From NCBI RefSeq assembly GCF_000149955.1, contig NC_030987.1, positions 214,631 through 278,630 on the forward strand: a DNA stretch of 64,000 nt, written 5' to 3'. Every line of letters begins with the position of its first letter. Position 1 is the first letter of the stretch. Under the pieces are notes generated by a model that saw only the letters and a list, made by a program, of their open reading frames with translations, was not told where the DNA came from and did not search any database. Below are positions 43,438 to 55,946 of this stretch, in pieces. A program made the position numbers and the translations under genes. Origin of the DNA: Fusarium oxysporum f. sp. lycopersici 4287 (taxonomy: Eukaryota > Ascomycota > Sordariomycetes > Hypocreales > Nectriaceae).

Positions 43438-44385
43438 TTACACTGGAACATATTTCCTCAACCAATCCTCCATCACCCCCGTCGCAGGGTAAGTCCCATC
43501 CCCCAGCCTCAACAACATCGCAACATGCCCTTCAAACCCCTCCCCCTCAAAAACACGCAACTCAACATCCGTCCCCGCCGCCTTCAACGCCACAGCCAAC
43601 TCAGCCGCCTGACGGATCCCTCCCTTCCTCTGACAATGCAACAGCAAAAAAGCTCCAGCGTTTGGTGCAGCTGCGTGATGTGTCGGCGACATGTCCTGCA
43701 ATCGCTCCGGGTCATCGCTGAGCCCTTTGATCATGTTGGTGATGATGGGTCCTGTACTATCGGAGAATTCTGCTAGAGCGTTGTAGTTTGACCCGTCGAG
43801 AGCGATGACGCCTTTTAGAACGTCGATGCTAAATCCGGCTTTTTGAGCATAGCTTGGGTCGGTGCCTAGTAATGTAACGACATGTGCTCCTGAGCTATGG
43901 CCCATGAGAACTATCCTCTCTGGATCAATGTTGAGCTCTTCAGCATGCTTGATCAGGTATGCCACCGAGTCAGCAATCTCTTGCACCTGCTCCTTAACAG
44001 TAATTTCCGGGATGAGCGTGAAGTTGATTGATGCAAAGGCGTAGCCAAGGTCGTTCAAGTAGCTGACTTTCTTTGAGCCAGTTGAATCGAGATAAGTACC
44101 GATTGTCCAACTCCCACCGTGGACGTACACGATGACAGGACTCTTGGTGGCACTTGAAGTCGGTTTCCAGAGACGAAGGCGTTGAGCTTCTCTTTTTCCG
44201 TAAACAATGTCTGTTCCGCCTTGAGGAACATCCGAATGCATTTCGGATATGAGATCATGTACTGTTTCCATGTTGATATCATCGTTGGTGTCTTTGTATA
44301 TAGAAATACCGGTGACTTCGCGTCCTCGCGCGGCCAAGTCATAGGGAGTCAACTCCGAAGTGCTGGGTACATCTGAAGAAGCCAT
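43438..44385 (-). CDS. Alpha/beta-hydrolase (esterase/kynurenine-formamidase-like)
   Basis: Single exon, 315 residues. The oxyanion-hole motif HGGSW follows VIVYV, and the nucleophile elbow is GHSSGAH. A late Asp and the His in EGFEGHVAML probably complete the triad. The size and HGGSW/GHSSG pairing fit the BD-FAE/kynurenine-formamidase group or small carboxylesterases. No secretion signal. Neighbouring genes give no pathway clue, so a housekeeping esterase or arylformamidase role is equally possible. Confidence 0.85.
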   Translation of the reverse strand: MASSDVPSTSELTPYDLAARGREVTGISIYKDTNDDINMETVHDLISEMHSDVPQGGTDIVYGKREAQRLRLWKPTSSATKSPVIVYVHGGSWTIGTYLDSTGSKKVSYLNDLGYAFASINFTLIPEITVKEQVQEIADSVAYLIKHAEELNIDPERIVLMGHSSGAHVVTLLGTDPSYAQKAGFSIDVLKGVIALDGSNYNALAEFSDSTGPIITNMIKGLSDDPERLQDMSPTHHAAAPNAGAFLLLHCQRKGGIRQAAELAVALKAAGTDVELRVFEGEGFEGHVAMLLRLGDGTYPATGVMEDWLRKYVPV

Positions 44386-44889
44386 TGCTAATATCGTTGG
44401 AGTTCAAGATGAAAAGGTTCGTGATTGAAGTTTGTGAAGAAAACAAAGGTCATTTTCATTGCGCAAGCCAATCTATTCATAGTATTCCCCTTTCTCCACT
44501 TTCTTCATGGTCTGCATAACATCGCAACGTAAGAAATCCAGCAGCCTAGATAATTCAGATGTCTGGTCAGGCAGACGCATAAAACCAACAAAAGGTCCTG
44601 CTGCTAGCTTCCAGATTCGGTGTGGTCTGAAGCGATTGCCAGTAGCCTATCTCAGTCCAGTTGCCGTATACCCGGGGTCCCTGAAAGAAATAAATCCTCC
44701 AAAACGAAGGCGTCAATTTAGCCTAATCCATGCACGATAAGAATCTCCAGCGCGTATAAAACCAATGGCGTGACATATTTTCATATCGGCCCGGCATCAA
44801 TAACAAAATAATCCATCAACCAATTTTCATAAATCCGACTAACTCCAATCATGTTTATTTTCATCATAGACCCATCGGCTCATCTTTTT
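44386..44889. other. Intergenic region, no gene seen
   Basis: Promoter of the hydrolase and 3' flank of the polyQ protein. No supported coding region. Confidence 0.35.
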
Positions 44890-46414
44890 TTAGCCCTGCG
44901 TCATCAGGATGGTCTCAGTAAACTCAATAACAGAACGAAGCTGCTGTAACTGCCCACCCTCGAGCAACATGAACTCTTGATGATTATGAATCATCTCCTG
45001 CGAAAAGTCACATCCATCCTCTCCCGGTTTCGCATCAACACCAAGCTCATCCTGAAAGTCTTGTAAATGCGACGAAATGTCGCTCAAGACATCTGGATCT
45101 AGTGTCATGAATTGAGCATACGACATGGTCTTGCTTGAAGATGGCCCTATATCTGACTCAATCCAATCTGAAGGGTTGTTGGTGAGCACGTTTGAGATGG
45201 TTGTGGTGATGCGCTTTAGTGATTTGAAGATTAATGGATCCGTCACGTTTGGCGATGGGTGCGAGTCTTTTAGTCTGGAGAGGAAGACGTTTATCATGAC
45301 GAAGTGGTCTTTCATGGCGTAGAGCTCGTCGCGGATTTGGCGGACTTTGGGGTTCGGTGGCTGGTGTGGCTTTTTGTGAGGTCGATCGGGTAGTGCTGCC
45401 GGAGGGAAACCCATGTGCTTGGTTCTGAACTCGTCAAAGTCCCTAGAGCACGCCCATCAGCTTCGGAAGATATGTACATGGAGGAGGTTTAACTCACGCT
45501 TTCAGAATGGGCAGAAATTCTGCAAATAGATCTCGAATATCCTCCAACACCTCGAGACAGCGAGCTAGCTCCAAGTTAGCATGCAGAGGGATATCTGCAG
45601 CTGTCAAGGGCCTGCCAAGATCTGCTGGTGGAACAAGACTTGAAAGAGTATTGTGTGTTTTCAGAACAACTTCCTTCAGCTCCGACATGGCTTCCCATGT
45701 GTCGGGATTTAGTGGAATGTCTATCAAGGCCATGCTGGAGCCCTTGGAAGCCCAGTGTTGAGCGTAGACCTCGAGCATCTTGCCAAGGTCTGTTGTTTGC
45801 GTGCAGAGCTGTTCGCATGTCGAGCGGATCAGACTCATTGTAGAGATCAGATTTCCTCCGATGTCTTTTGCGAGTTTGGCAGCTGCGTCGAGAGATGCGG
45901 TGGCGTCTTGGCAGGCCTTGTGATAGTCGCTGGGATTCGGGTAGGAGTGCAAATCACCAGGTGCACTGGTTTCCACGTCTTGGTTCTGCCCATTGTATAG
46001 CGTCTCAAGCTGCTGCTGCTGCTGCTGTTGTTGTTGTTGTTGAAATGCTGGAAATGACTCAACAGCGGGATCCTTTGGGCGATATGGGAGTAGGGTGCGT
46101 GATGGTGGATTGGATGGATCGACATAGATCCTCGCGTTGGGATCTTGCGCGGGGAATAATTGCTGTTCCTGAATGACCCTGGACAGCTCGAGGGCGTTAT
46201 CTTTCGGGCGCAATGGGAGTTGCGACTGTGATGTGGGATTTGATGGGCCAGCGTGGGATGACACGACAACTTGCGTCGTTGGTGCAGGGGTCTCTTGCGG
46301 GGAAGATGAGGACGGGGATGGAGACGATGGACGTGAATCCATCGAAATGACAGACGCAGCGCTATCGACTTCAAGCCAGTCGTCGGCAATCGAATCTCGA
46401 CGATTTTCTGACAT
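44890..46414 (-). CDS. Uncharacterised polyglutamine protein
   Basis: Two exons (intron about 45443-45497) give roughly 490 residues. The N-terminal third is Ser/Pro-rich and contains an 11-residue Gln run. A repeated phrase LPLRPKDNALELS / LPYRPKDPAVESFPAF suggests an internal duplication around residues 60-120. The C-terminal half is mostly helical and acidic without a domain I recognise, including LDAAAKLAKDIGGNLISTM and LEVLEDIRDLFAEFLP. No signal peptide or membrane segment. I do not know its function; a regulatory or scaffold role would be a guess. Confidence 0.7.
46010..46042 (-). repeat. CAA/CAG codon repeat (11 Gln)
   Basis: Five CAA codons are followed by six CAG codons on the minus strand within the polyQ gene. 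The codon mixture lowers slippage but may still vary in length between strains. Confidence 0.85.
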
Positions 46415-47247
46415 TTTGGTGATGAAAAACTCTTATAAATTGATACAAGGTGATGGAATTTTGATGAGTTTTGAAGGGGAGGATGATCGGGGTTGAAAAA
46501 AGAGTGTTGCCTTTCAGCCTGGATTAGGCAGACGTCCTCGGTTGCATAGAGGCTGCAGTGGTCAGCCCTGTAAGGCTCAGTCAAGCGATTAGGTCAGCAT
46601 TTTCTGTGTGTCATCTTTGGAGACGAAACCCAATTTGGGATATAACATTGATTGAACAGACACTATTCGTCAAGGCATATCCTACATTTCGATACTGCCA
46701 ATGAATGGTAGCATTGAGCGAATGGATGAGTCAGAAATGGAGTCATCTCCAAACCGTCGTACCAGGACCGGCCGACTTATGCCATTTGCGGAAATGATTG
46801 GCCGGTTCAAGATGAATATGCTTCATTATCCAAGACTGGAGCAATATCGTTGGGTAGACGTCAAGCCTTCAGAAGGCCGATGCGCCAGCGACGGTTTCCA
46901 GCGTCTGTAATACTGGTAGCGCGTCGTCGGTCGGGATTTAACATTAGTCTCGTTTGGGGTCCATCGGCTAATTGATAGCGCGAAACTTACGAGAATCCCG
47001 TTTTAGCACCTCTAGACCAGCACTACATTTCTCGGTAACAATTGTTGTCATTGTAAGTTGCTTCTTTGCCTATTGGGCATTGCCATGATCCGTACGACAT
47101 TGGGTGGTGTTGTGGCTTGCGGGGTAAGCCAGCCCAAAGAGGCTCTCACCTCCTGAACTCAAAACGAGACCGAGCGCATAATGAGCTTCATCCATCACCC
47201 AAAATAAACTCCAAATAACAGAGTTCTGTCCTCTTGACGCCACCAGA
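46415..47247. other. Intergenic region, no gene seen
   Basis: Upstream region of the polyQ gene and flank of the NLR relic. No supported coding region. Confidence 0.35.
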
Positions 47248-48496
47248 ATGTCAGGCCTTGAGCCACTAGCGGCATTGGGCTTTGTTTACAACGTTGTTCA
47301 ATAAGTCGAAGTTGGTCTCAAAACGGCGACGCTCGGCAAGAATGCCTACTGTACGGGTGAGCCTGATCCAGAGCTCAGCATCTACGCCCCGGAGCCTCGC
47401 CATCACCGTTTCAACTGTCCCATGCAAATTAGTTTCAAGGGCTTTTTGTGTTCTCTTGTTTACCAACTGTTGTCTTTAGATAAGGAGCATGCCATAGGCT
47501 GTCTACAGCAAGACCCCAATTGGTCTCGCAAGACTGTGCCTGGTGATTGGGACAGTGAGGACCTCCAATACCTACTTTCCAGTTACCTCAGTCAGGCAGC
47601 TCGACCATTCTGTCTTTTTATTGACGGACTCGATGAGCTTATGGAGGATAGTGGCATAGGCATCCTCATCAACTTGCTCAACAGTCTGCAAATATCATCA
47701 CGGCTCGTCAAGGTCTGCATGTCAAGCCGTCCAGAACAAGCCATACGAACGCGGCAGTCTCGTGAGCCTGACTTGAAAATGCAAGATTTGACACGAGTTG
47801 ATATCGAGCGATATGTAAGGGATACCCTTGAAACGAAGTTCCTCGGACAACCCCTTCAGCCTATGTTGAGGACCTTGTAGGACAAATGGGCGACAAGGCA
47901 GAAGGAGTATTCCTGTGGGATGTTCCAGTAACCAGATCAATTGCCCGGGGATTATGAACGGCGACTCAGAAATTGAGATCCAGGAAAGGATTTTGAGAAC
48001 CCCGAAAGACCTCTACAATTTATATCTTAACATGTGGACCAGACTGGGCGAGAATTCAGATCTCTAACAAGGGTCGACAGCACTCACCTTTAAAATTGAC
48101 CAACGTTGCAATGAATTATGCACCAGAGTACCAATAAGAAGAGCCGACCTCTTTGAAGTCATCTATATCACACCGCCCGAAAGGCCAGGCTTGAGTCGAG
48201 TGGCGAACAAGGCACGCTTTCCCATCCTGAAGTATGGTAACCTAAAGGTACGGACCGTCTATCTAACTGTCCTCGACTTTCTGATTGAGATAGAGGGAGG
48301 AAATAAGATTATGGAATATCATAAAGCGTCTCGAGAAGAGTTATTCCTTAGAATCTTCAGATTATGCCTACTTCGAGATTACTTATGGCCAGAATTTTCA
48401 TTTAACCTAGATGCATACCTGCCAGAGGTCAGCGAGGCAGAATATCGCCTATATATTTACCTTTTTTTACTCTTAAAATATACTAATACTTTATAA
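47248..48496 (+). pseudogene. NLR/NACHT protein relic
   Basis: The ATG at 47248 begins MSGLEPLAALGFVYNVVQ, which resembles the N-terminal domain of fungal NLR-type NTPases. It meets TAA at codon 19 and continues VEVGLKTATLGKNAYCTG. The frame then passes directly into late NACHT sequence (FLCSLVYQLLSLDKEH, PFCLFIDGLDELMED, VKVCMSSRPEQAI). The P-loop region is therefore deleted. A frameshift at about 47865-47880 follows, with VEDLVGQMGDKAEGVFLWDV in the next frame, then multiple stops. ORF-like text persists to 48496. Fungal NLRs act in self/non-self recognition; this copy is dead. Confidence 0.75.
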
Positions 48497-49868
48497 GGCT
48501 TGGTATTAATAAAGATATTAGATTCTATATAGACTCTTCTTATTTAAAGAACTAAGTATATACCTTTATACCCAGATCTATAAGTTAACGGCAGGGTATA
48601 ATCTAAATTAGACTTCCTATTACATATTGCTCCCTTAGGATTCGATACTTATATAAAATTCATCTCAGCAAATAGGAAAATAAACGGCAATTCGAAATGT
48701 TATATCAAGTCCTGATTACTTATCTCCTTTTTGGCCGTCGATTTTATACTGATTTCGAATAGGCCGGAAGACAGCGTCTTATCAATCACATTGTTAGGAC
48801 TATTATATCGGCCGATAAATTCTGTTTTTCTTTTCCAAGAAGACTATACATCAGCAACAATACTGTGGCAAAAACGAGTATAGCGTATTTTCTCATCGCG
48901 GCTATAGATGCATTCCGGATTTCAATATATGGGGGCTGCGATGCACCTCCGTGGGACGTTAATAAAATAGATGCAATCATTAAAACGATTCGCGACCCCA
49001 GCACGTACCATGCTTCGAAATTAGCATCGTTATTACATTATACCTCGACGGAAATCAGTCACATCCGCCAGACTTCCTTAGCTGCAAACCACCTCTCGAT
49101 GGTGGAAGTGTTATCAATGTGGAAATCAGCATATCTATCCTGATCCAGATCTTTTTAAGACAGGTAGCCCGCTTTCGCGCGTCTCTTGACCGCCATGATG
49201 TCTTTAACGGCCATGCGATCGAAAAGATCCTAAAGTTGAAGGCCTTCTCTCAAACTATGAAGCCCATCATGCTTGGTGTGCGATGAGAAACGTTTCTCAT
49301 ACCCTGCAGTACAATTGAAACGGCTGTTGAAAAGTAGTGCCAGATTATACTAATACCTGAGTCTTTTTCAACGCAGACAGTCAGGATTTGGAAGAGGTTG
49401 AGAGGTATCGAAAATGGCTGCTGGGAGGTACGCGCGATGCAATTGTACGGGCTGGGACGACAAGTGAATTGGAAGAGGGAATTGGTCCAAATAGAATGAA
49501 CCTATCTGTGTAGCTCTTGCGAGGCGAGAGAGAGGGCGGAGTTATATCAATGTCTCTGCTTTAAAACTTATAAAAAGAGTATTATTATGAAGAGAAGGAT
49601 ATATATATATAAAATGCTATATTATAATACATAAATTTGCGTCCATGTTGCATAGGGGTGCTAAGTAAGAATATTAGTTAAACTTAATCGCGCTGTTTCG
49701 CGTTCGTCGAGCCCTGTTGAACATGAATTACATAATTGAACCAACCGTCTGTGAGGGGTAATTATCATGTGACTCTTCCATTTTAGAAAACGCAGCTCCC
49801 AACGCTTAAAATAAACAGTAGCTTTTACCCCTCTTAAATCTAACACAATCTATTAAAAGGCTATCAGC
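48497..49868. other. Degraded AT-rich region
   Basis: TA-rich, stop-dense sequence follows the NLR relic. A 93-codon open stretch at 48865-49143 (MAKTSIAYFLIAAIDAFRIS) is not recognisable and has no nearby continuation. I regard the whole as decayed flank rather than a gene. Confidence 0.45.
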
Positions 49869-52722
49869 ATGGATTCCTCTGGAGATGAAAACTCGAAGCC
49901 TAATACTTTAACATTTTCTAGCGAAACTGAGGATATTTTCTCCGATCTGGCGTTCCTCAATGTAGAGCAATCGGGCTCATTGGATGATCAGATTGACCAC
50001 TGGTTGCGAGCTCCTCCCGCTGAGCCTATTGGACAGGAATCATTGCTATCGGGCAACACTGAGAGCAGTGAACTACTTGAAAATGACATGAGCCTCTCAG
50101 GTTTAGCTTTTGATAGCCTCAACCCTAATATCCTGCATCTCCCATCTGCACCTGTCGACACTGGCGATTATCCCACAACAGCAACCAGCTCTATGGGTGA
50201 GGGGACTTCTCAAAGCTCTATACAGACCGGCAAATTGGGTGCAAGATTTACTCAGGATACAGTCAAAATCCTGAGAAAATGGTTTCTGACCCATGGCCAT
50301 CATCCATTCCCTGATGAGAATGAGAAGAAGATACTTCAGCAGCAGACTAATCTCAGCAAATCCCAAATCATGAATTGGTTTGCTAATGCACGGCGTCGCG
50401 ATAAAATATCCCGATCTAGAGACGATTTACCTTGCCCTACAAAGGCGATGGATATGCCCCGAAGGCCAGACACTCCAGCTCCTCGTAGAGCCACAGACTC
50501 GATGAATCCACTAGAGCGGTGGGTGGAGTCGCCGCCAGAAAATGAGCCTGCCTCAGCCGTTGACATTGCCCGAGCTATGGCCTCCAGCCCGCCAGCTTGT
50601 ATGGGTCCCACATTGCGTTTATATCAATACTGACGCATAATCTATAGCATCATCTGATTCTAGTCAGACCTGGGGTTTCTCAAGGAGCACAGATGGTTCA
50701 AGCGGCAGTAGAGGCTCACGATCATCAGCCGATTCGCATGGTAGTCGATCCATAGAAGGACCATACGATCCCTTGGCGAACATTCGCTCACGCCGTAGAA
50801 GAAGAAAAAGAGCCACGAAACAGGGTAATAGGCGGACGGTATTGATGAATCATGCAAAGAAATTTCCGTGCACATTCTGCACGCAGAGCTTTGCCAGAAA
50901 ATACGACTGGCAACGACACGAGAACTCAGTGCACCTACCATTAGAGAGGTGGATTTGTTGTCCAGAGGGCCCGCTGATGAACAACCCTACGAACCATGAT
51001 ATCCTATGCTGTGTCTTTTGCGGCCTGGCTGATCCTGATGATTCGCATATTGAGAGCCATCACTATACAGCATGTCAGAAACGAACCGTCCCTGAGCGGT
51101 CGTTCAATCGTAAGGATCATCTCCGCCAACATTTGCGAATGTTCCACCAGAATGCAAGCTTTATTGAGTGGTCAATGATGTCATGGAGGATTAAAGTACC
51201 TGCCATTCGCTCTCGCTGCGGCTTCTGCGGTCACCAGATGGCAGATTGGGAAGCTCGTGTGGATCATATCTCTGACCATTTCAAAATGGGAAAGTCAATG
51301 GCCGACTGGCAAGGTGATTGGGGGTTTGACCCTGAGATTGCAGAAATCATCGAGAATGGAATGCCTCCCTGTACAGTTGTTGCCTCCCATGATTGAAGCG
51401 ATTTTGCCTAACTAATATTAGATCTCATCGAATTCGAAAGATCCACACCTCTGCCCTTCGAAGGAGAGAAGACTTTGGCCGCTACTCCCTGTAGCGCCTA
51501 TGAACTACTAAAACTTGAACTGTCATATTTCATGCAGAGATTCTACGAAGATAAGTCATGTATCCCATCCACCAAGGATATGCAGCTCGAAGGTTGCAGA
51601 ATCATTTTAGCTTCCGAGACTATGAGCCAGAACTCTCACTTACCTGTCTCTTGGCTACGTGACTTGATATTCTCAGATCCCAAAGTCTCACAGGATGCAC
51701 GGTTCAGTCCGATCCGAACAGCTACCGAGTCGAGATTTTATCCAATTGAGGTCAAGGGAAAAAACACTCTATTCGAATCATGTCCATTTGAGAAGCAGCT
51801 CCTTGATACTGTTTCATCAAAATTATCTATAACTCCATCTACCTATTTAAACGACCAGGAAATTAGACAGCAAAGCTGTTTGATCATTGGACAAATGGAA
51901 GATGTCTCAATCACGCCTTCGGAATTTATTGCAACATGGTTGATCAACTTGATACACTCCGAAGATAGCTGGATCTCGTTATTCCGACAACGTGCCAATA
52001 TTCCCCGAAGCCCCGAGCATGAGTGCAATGAAGCTACAACAAACGATTTCCAGGCCAGCATTCATGATTACAGCCGAGTTGATCAAGCGCTCGTAACATA
52101 CTTGGAACAACAAAGGCACCTTGGTATTGAGCCCAGCAACGATGACCTTAGGAATCAAGCTCGAATCGCTGTGAATCAGAGTCATGACAGATGGTTCCAG
52201 ACAACAGCTGATAACGACTTGTGGCTGCACTCTTTTAGAAAAAGATATCCGCCCATGCCGAACGAAGACATCTCCTTGACTTCAGCACAGAAGGCTACGA
52301 CGAACTATACGCCCACCACTAACACGGCCACGACATTAAACGCCATTTCAGGCCCTAACAAATCTCGACATATCCCGTTATCAAGCGCTGACCATGAGAC
52401 TCTCCTGAATGCCCGCTCTCTAGTCTCGGGAGCCACACTTTTTGCAGCTAACGACTGGAACTTTTACCACTGGCTCGAGGATGACCTTCGTCGCTGGGCT
52501 ATATCGACCATGTCGCCTCATAACCCCGCGCAGCATATCCCGTCTGATGAGGAGTTCCAGCATCATGCTCGGATGGCGACGTATAACGAGTAAGGATCAA
52601 GTAGCTCCTCGCCGTGATATAGAGCACGCTGACTAACGCAATATAGAGATGATCCGTTTAACCAGACTATTGCGGATAACCCTATTTGGCTGGGAATGCT
52701 TAAGAAGTCATTAAATATATAA
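49869..52722 (+). CDS. Homeodomain plus C2H2 transcription factor
   Basis: Four predicted exons (introns 50599-50647, 51371-51421, 52590-52646) give 898 residues in one frame. A homeodomain lies near residues 123-180: FTQDTVKILRKWFLTHGHHP then QIMNWFANARRRDKI, the KN/TALE-like WFxNxRRR helix. After a Ser-rich linker and a basic stretch NIRSRRRRRKRATK come C2H2-type units beginning CTFCTQSFARKYDWQRHENSVH, with CGFCGHQMADWEARVDHISDH later. The C-terminus includes DDPFNQTIADNPIWL, matching the protein at 23940. Nuclear; targets unknown. It sits between decayed DNA and an MFS gene. Confidence 0.88.
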
Positions 52723-53175
52723 TAGGGTTAGGAAGGATTAGGTTACGACTTTTTATAAAGATGAATCGGGTTGAACACTCTGTAAATTATGTTATATTAA
52801 ATTTAATAGATAAGTTAATATATTCAATAAGTAAGTATTGTAATTCATTTTTTACCTTGGATTTTCTGAGGGACCATGTGTCCAAGGATCTTGGGGTCTC
52901 GTGGCACAAGATTGATGGAGTGGGAAGAAGAAGTAATTTAAGGAGATCAATGCGGATGAGTAGTGGCTTGAGCCGAACGATGAGGAGATGAAGAGGTTCA
53001 TGAGCATGCTGGAGGGTGGAAGCTTGCATAAGGATCTTTAAAGCATTAGCGTTTCTATATGGTCTTCCTCTGTCCGCCTTTTTTGCTCTGTAATCCTGCT
53101 CCCCTTTTTGGTATGTTTATTTATTAACCTACGGCTGCTGGTTCTAGACTTTTATTCCAAACTGCACATCAACTT
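52723..53175. other. Intergenic region, no gene seen
   Basis: AT-rich convergent 3' flanks of the homeodomain and MFS genes. No supported coding region. Confidence 0.35.
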
Positions 53176-54854
53176 TTAATCCTGCTTTAATCCGATCTTG
53201 CCTATCTTTCGCAGCCCAGCTCCAGCAATGATAACACATGCCATCATAAAGGCAAACATGGTCCAGAAACTTGCCCGGTATCCCTTCATGAGAACCTCAG
53301 AAGGCTTTATCCCACCATGATCTTTGGACACTAGCGAAGAAACGACTTGCATAACGGCCAAGCCAAAGGCGTTTCCAAACTGGGCTGCAGTATTAAATAC
53401 AGCCCCAGCGACGGACTGCTTATCCTCAGGGAATATGTTGGTGATGATAATTAGACCTACGGTAAAGAGCACATCGACGGAAAATGGCATAAATAATTGG
53501 GCAAAGAATGCGCTGGCCCAGTAAGACCAGCTCGGCTGGATGGTTGCCATGAGTAAGGGAGAGCCAGCAGAAAGGAGGGAGGTTACGACGACGAGCCAGA
53601 GTGCCGGAACCTTATGCACAAAGAGGCCCGTGGAGAAGTTGAGAATCACCCCAACCACCATGCTTGGGAGAATGCGGATCGCGGTTTGGAGGGCCGATAG
53701 ATGCTGGATTTCTTGGAAGCTATGATTCGGGTCAGTCATCGATCACCACTGTCTCAATGGAAGAAAGCTTACAAGAGACTGGCAAAGAGTTCTAGCGAGG
53801 TCAACACTCCAAAGGATAAGGCAATGGTGGCGCAGATGCTAACAAATGCAGAGTTGTCCCAAAACGAGTTAGGGATGAGAACCGGTAGGTCTGAATTGTG
53901 CTGGCGATGCATCCAGCCGATGAACAACGGCAAAGCCAAAACCCCAAGGCAGAGGATAACGATGGTGCCAGGCTCTTTGATGTGGTAAACATCCGTGCTG
54001 ATGATGCTGCGAAGATGGTTAGCGGCGATCAAGACGAGACATCAGAGCACTCACGCGAGGAAGTACGAAATCAGGGCCATAAAGGCTGAGGCGAGCAAAG
54101 CACCGACCCAGTCAACCTTTGTCTTCAAGCTATGCACAATGTCCTGAAGAGTCCCGAGTGGAGCAGGTTTAGGTAAGGACCAAAAGCCGATAGCTGAAAG
54201 TAGTAGAGTGATGCCTCCATAGAGATACCATGCCGACCGCCATCCAATCGTGTCAACCAGAATACCTCCAATAACAAGGCCAAATGAGAAGCCGAGCGGT
54301 TGACTCAGCCCGAGGCAAGCAAAAGCAAGGTTGCGTCCCCGACCGCGAGGTAAAATTTTGGTGACGAGGGATACAGAGCTGGACAAGTGCAGAGCCAGGG
54401 CAACACCTTGCAGTGCTCTCAGGACAACTAATTCCTCGCCTTTTTTGATAAATGCACATGCAAGCATGAAGGCGCCGTTGGCGGTACATCCAAGCAAGTC
54501 AACTGATCGTGGACCCAAAACATCAGCAACAGCACCAGCAAGAAGCAGCGTAGATGCTGTTGCTAGCCCAGGAACAGAAGATGGCCAAAATGCAAGTGAC
54601 TGGGGCAAATTGAGGTCTTCTGTTATTCGAGGGAGACCGACAACGATGATACTGTTGGCAGCGCTTGAAGCAAAATTGACACCAGAGAGCTGGAAGGTCA
54701 CAGCCGCCTTCCGGAAGCGCGAGGCAGGTCGGACATGTTCGCTATCGGAACATTGAGAGACACTGTCGGTGCTGGGCGATTGAGTGTCGCTTCCGGACTC
54801 GAGCGCCGGCTGTGGAATTGACGGCAAGACCAGAGCTTCCGTTTGAGTCGCCAT
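53176..54854 (-). CDS. MFS transporter, DHA2-like
   Basis: Three exons with introns about 54010-54054 and 53719-53773 give roughly 530 residues. A hydrophilic, Ser-rich N-terminal tail precedes SGVNFASSAANSIIVVGLPRI, the first helix, and PGLATASTLLLAGAVADVLGPRSV, which is motif A. ALQGVALALHLSSSVSLV and LGLSQPLGFSFGLVIGGIL follow, the latter being the motif C region of drug/H+ antiporters. The C-terminal half contains ITNIFPEDKQSVAGAVFNTAAQFGNAFG, typical of DHA2 exporters. Probably a plasma-membrane exporter; substrate unknown. It is convergent with the homeodomain gene. Confidence 0.87.
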
Positions 54855-55139
54855 ATTGATTCGTCAATGGTGTTGAATGAAGAGGTTACCAAGAAGGTTG
54901 TTATGTCAGTCAATAAAAGCCATCACATAAATATGGCCCATGAAAACCGCTGACTCTCGCTGGCGTCATTGCGCCCTGTCCATTCTTTCGCGCTTAACAA
55001 TGTGTAGACCACGCCCTACCACGGTGGGGAAAATGTCAAAAGGATTATGGGGGGACAAGACATTTCCCCGAAGCGAGGCGAGGCAGGCCTAAATCTTCCA
55101 GGCCGTAGCGAATCTTAGCCAAACGCCAAGGCCACTAAC

Positions 55140-55945
55140 CATTAGAACTTGTATTTTAGGACAGCTAAGCCTATTCTTATCGTTACTGTTTCTATTACCT
55201 ATTTCTTTTATAACATATAATTATAAGGAAAATCCTTATAAATCTAGGTTAAGGATAAATTATATTATTATTTACTCTTTTAGATTAGTTAGTTTTTATA
55301 ACTTTAAAATTTAATTACTTTATATTTAAATATCTTACTATTAGTATTATAACTTTATTTATCTAACTTGATAGATTTCTATAATATAGTAAGTTATTAA
55401 TATTAAATTATATAAAGGGGCTTAAAGGGTATAAAGATTTTTAGCTTTATTTAATAATTAAAAAATATTTTTTAATTACAAAGTATTTAATTTAAAAAAA
55501 TATTATAAGATAAGGATTTCTTATTATATATACTTAGGTATTATATCAGCTTATTAACTATATTATTTATAATATTAGTAGTAGTTATAATTTAAAAAAG
55601 GGGAAGTTAAATTAAGTTACTTATTATATAGTAGATAATTAAGGAATGCCTTTAAAGTAAGTTATTAAAAAAAGATTAAGGCCAGCTAAAAAGTAAGTAA
55701 GGCACTTTAGCTGGCATACATATAGCTAGATTTAGGCTATAATTATGGCACTTAAGTATAATAATACTAACTTAATAAAGTTTTATCTTTTAAGAGGTAA
55801 AAAAGAAATAAAATTAATATAATTTAAAAAATTAAAAATTAAAAGTTATAATCTAGGTAATTAATATAAAAGGTTAATTAATTATACTTTTTATTATTAA
55901 TATAGGCTAATATTATCTTATAAATTAATACTAAGAATATGACCT
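55140..55945. other. Extremely AT-rich block with RIP character
   Basis: Roughly 800 bp are almost entirely A/T, dominated by TA, AT, TTA and TAT words with very few CG, CA or TG dinucleotides. This is what repeat-induced point mutation leaves from repeated DNA. No coding text, terminal repeats or target-site duplication could be found. The block cuts off the transcription-factor relic at its right side. The element it came from cannot be named. Confidence 0.7.
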
Positions 55946-55946
55946 T

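Noticed and set aside
45847..46584. A 245-codon minus-strand frame overlapping the polyQ gene
   Set aside because: It is an alternative frame of the real gene. It reads His/Arg/Pro-rich low-complexity text and turns the Gln run into Asn/Ser runs.
48865..49143. A 92-codon plus-strand frame in decayed DNA
   Set aside because: No recognisable family and no flanking exons; it is surrounded by stop-rich AT sequence after the NLR relic.
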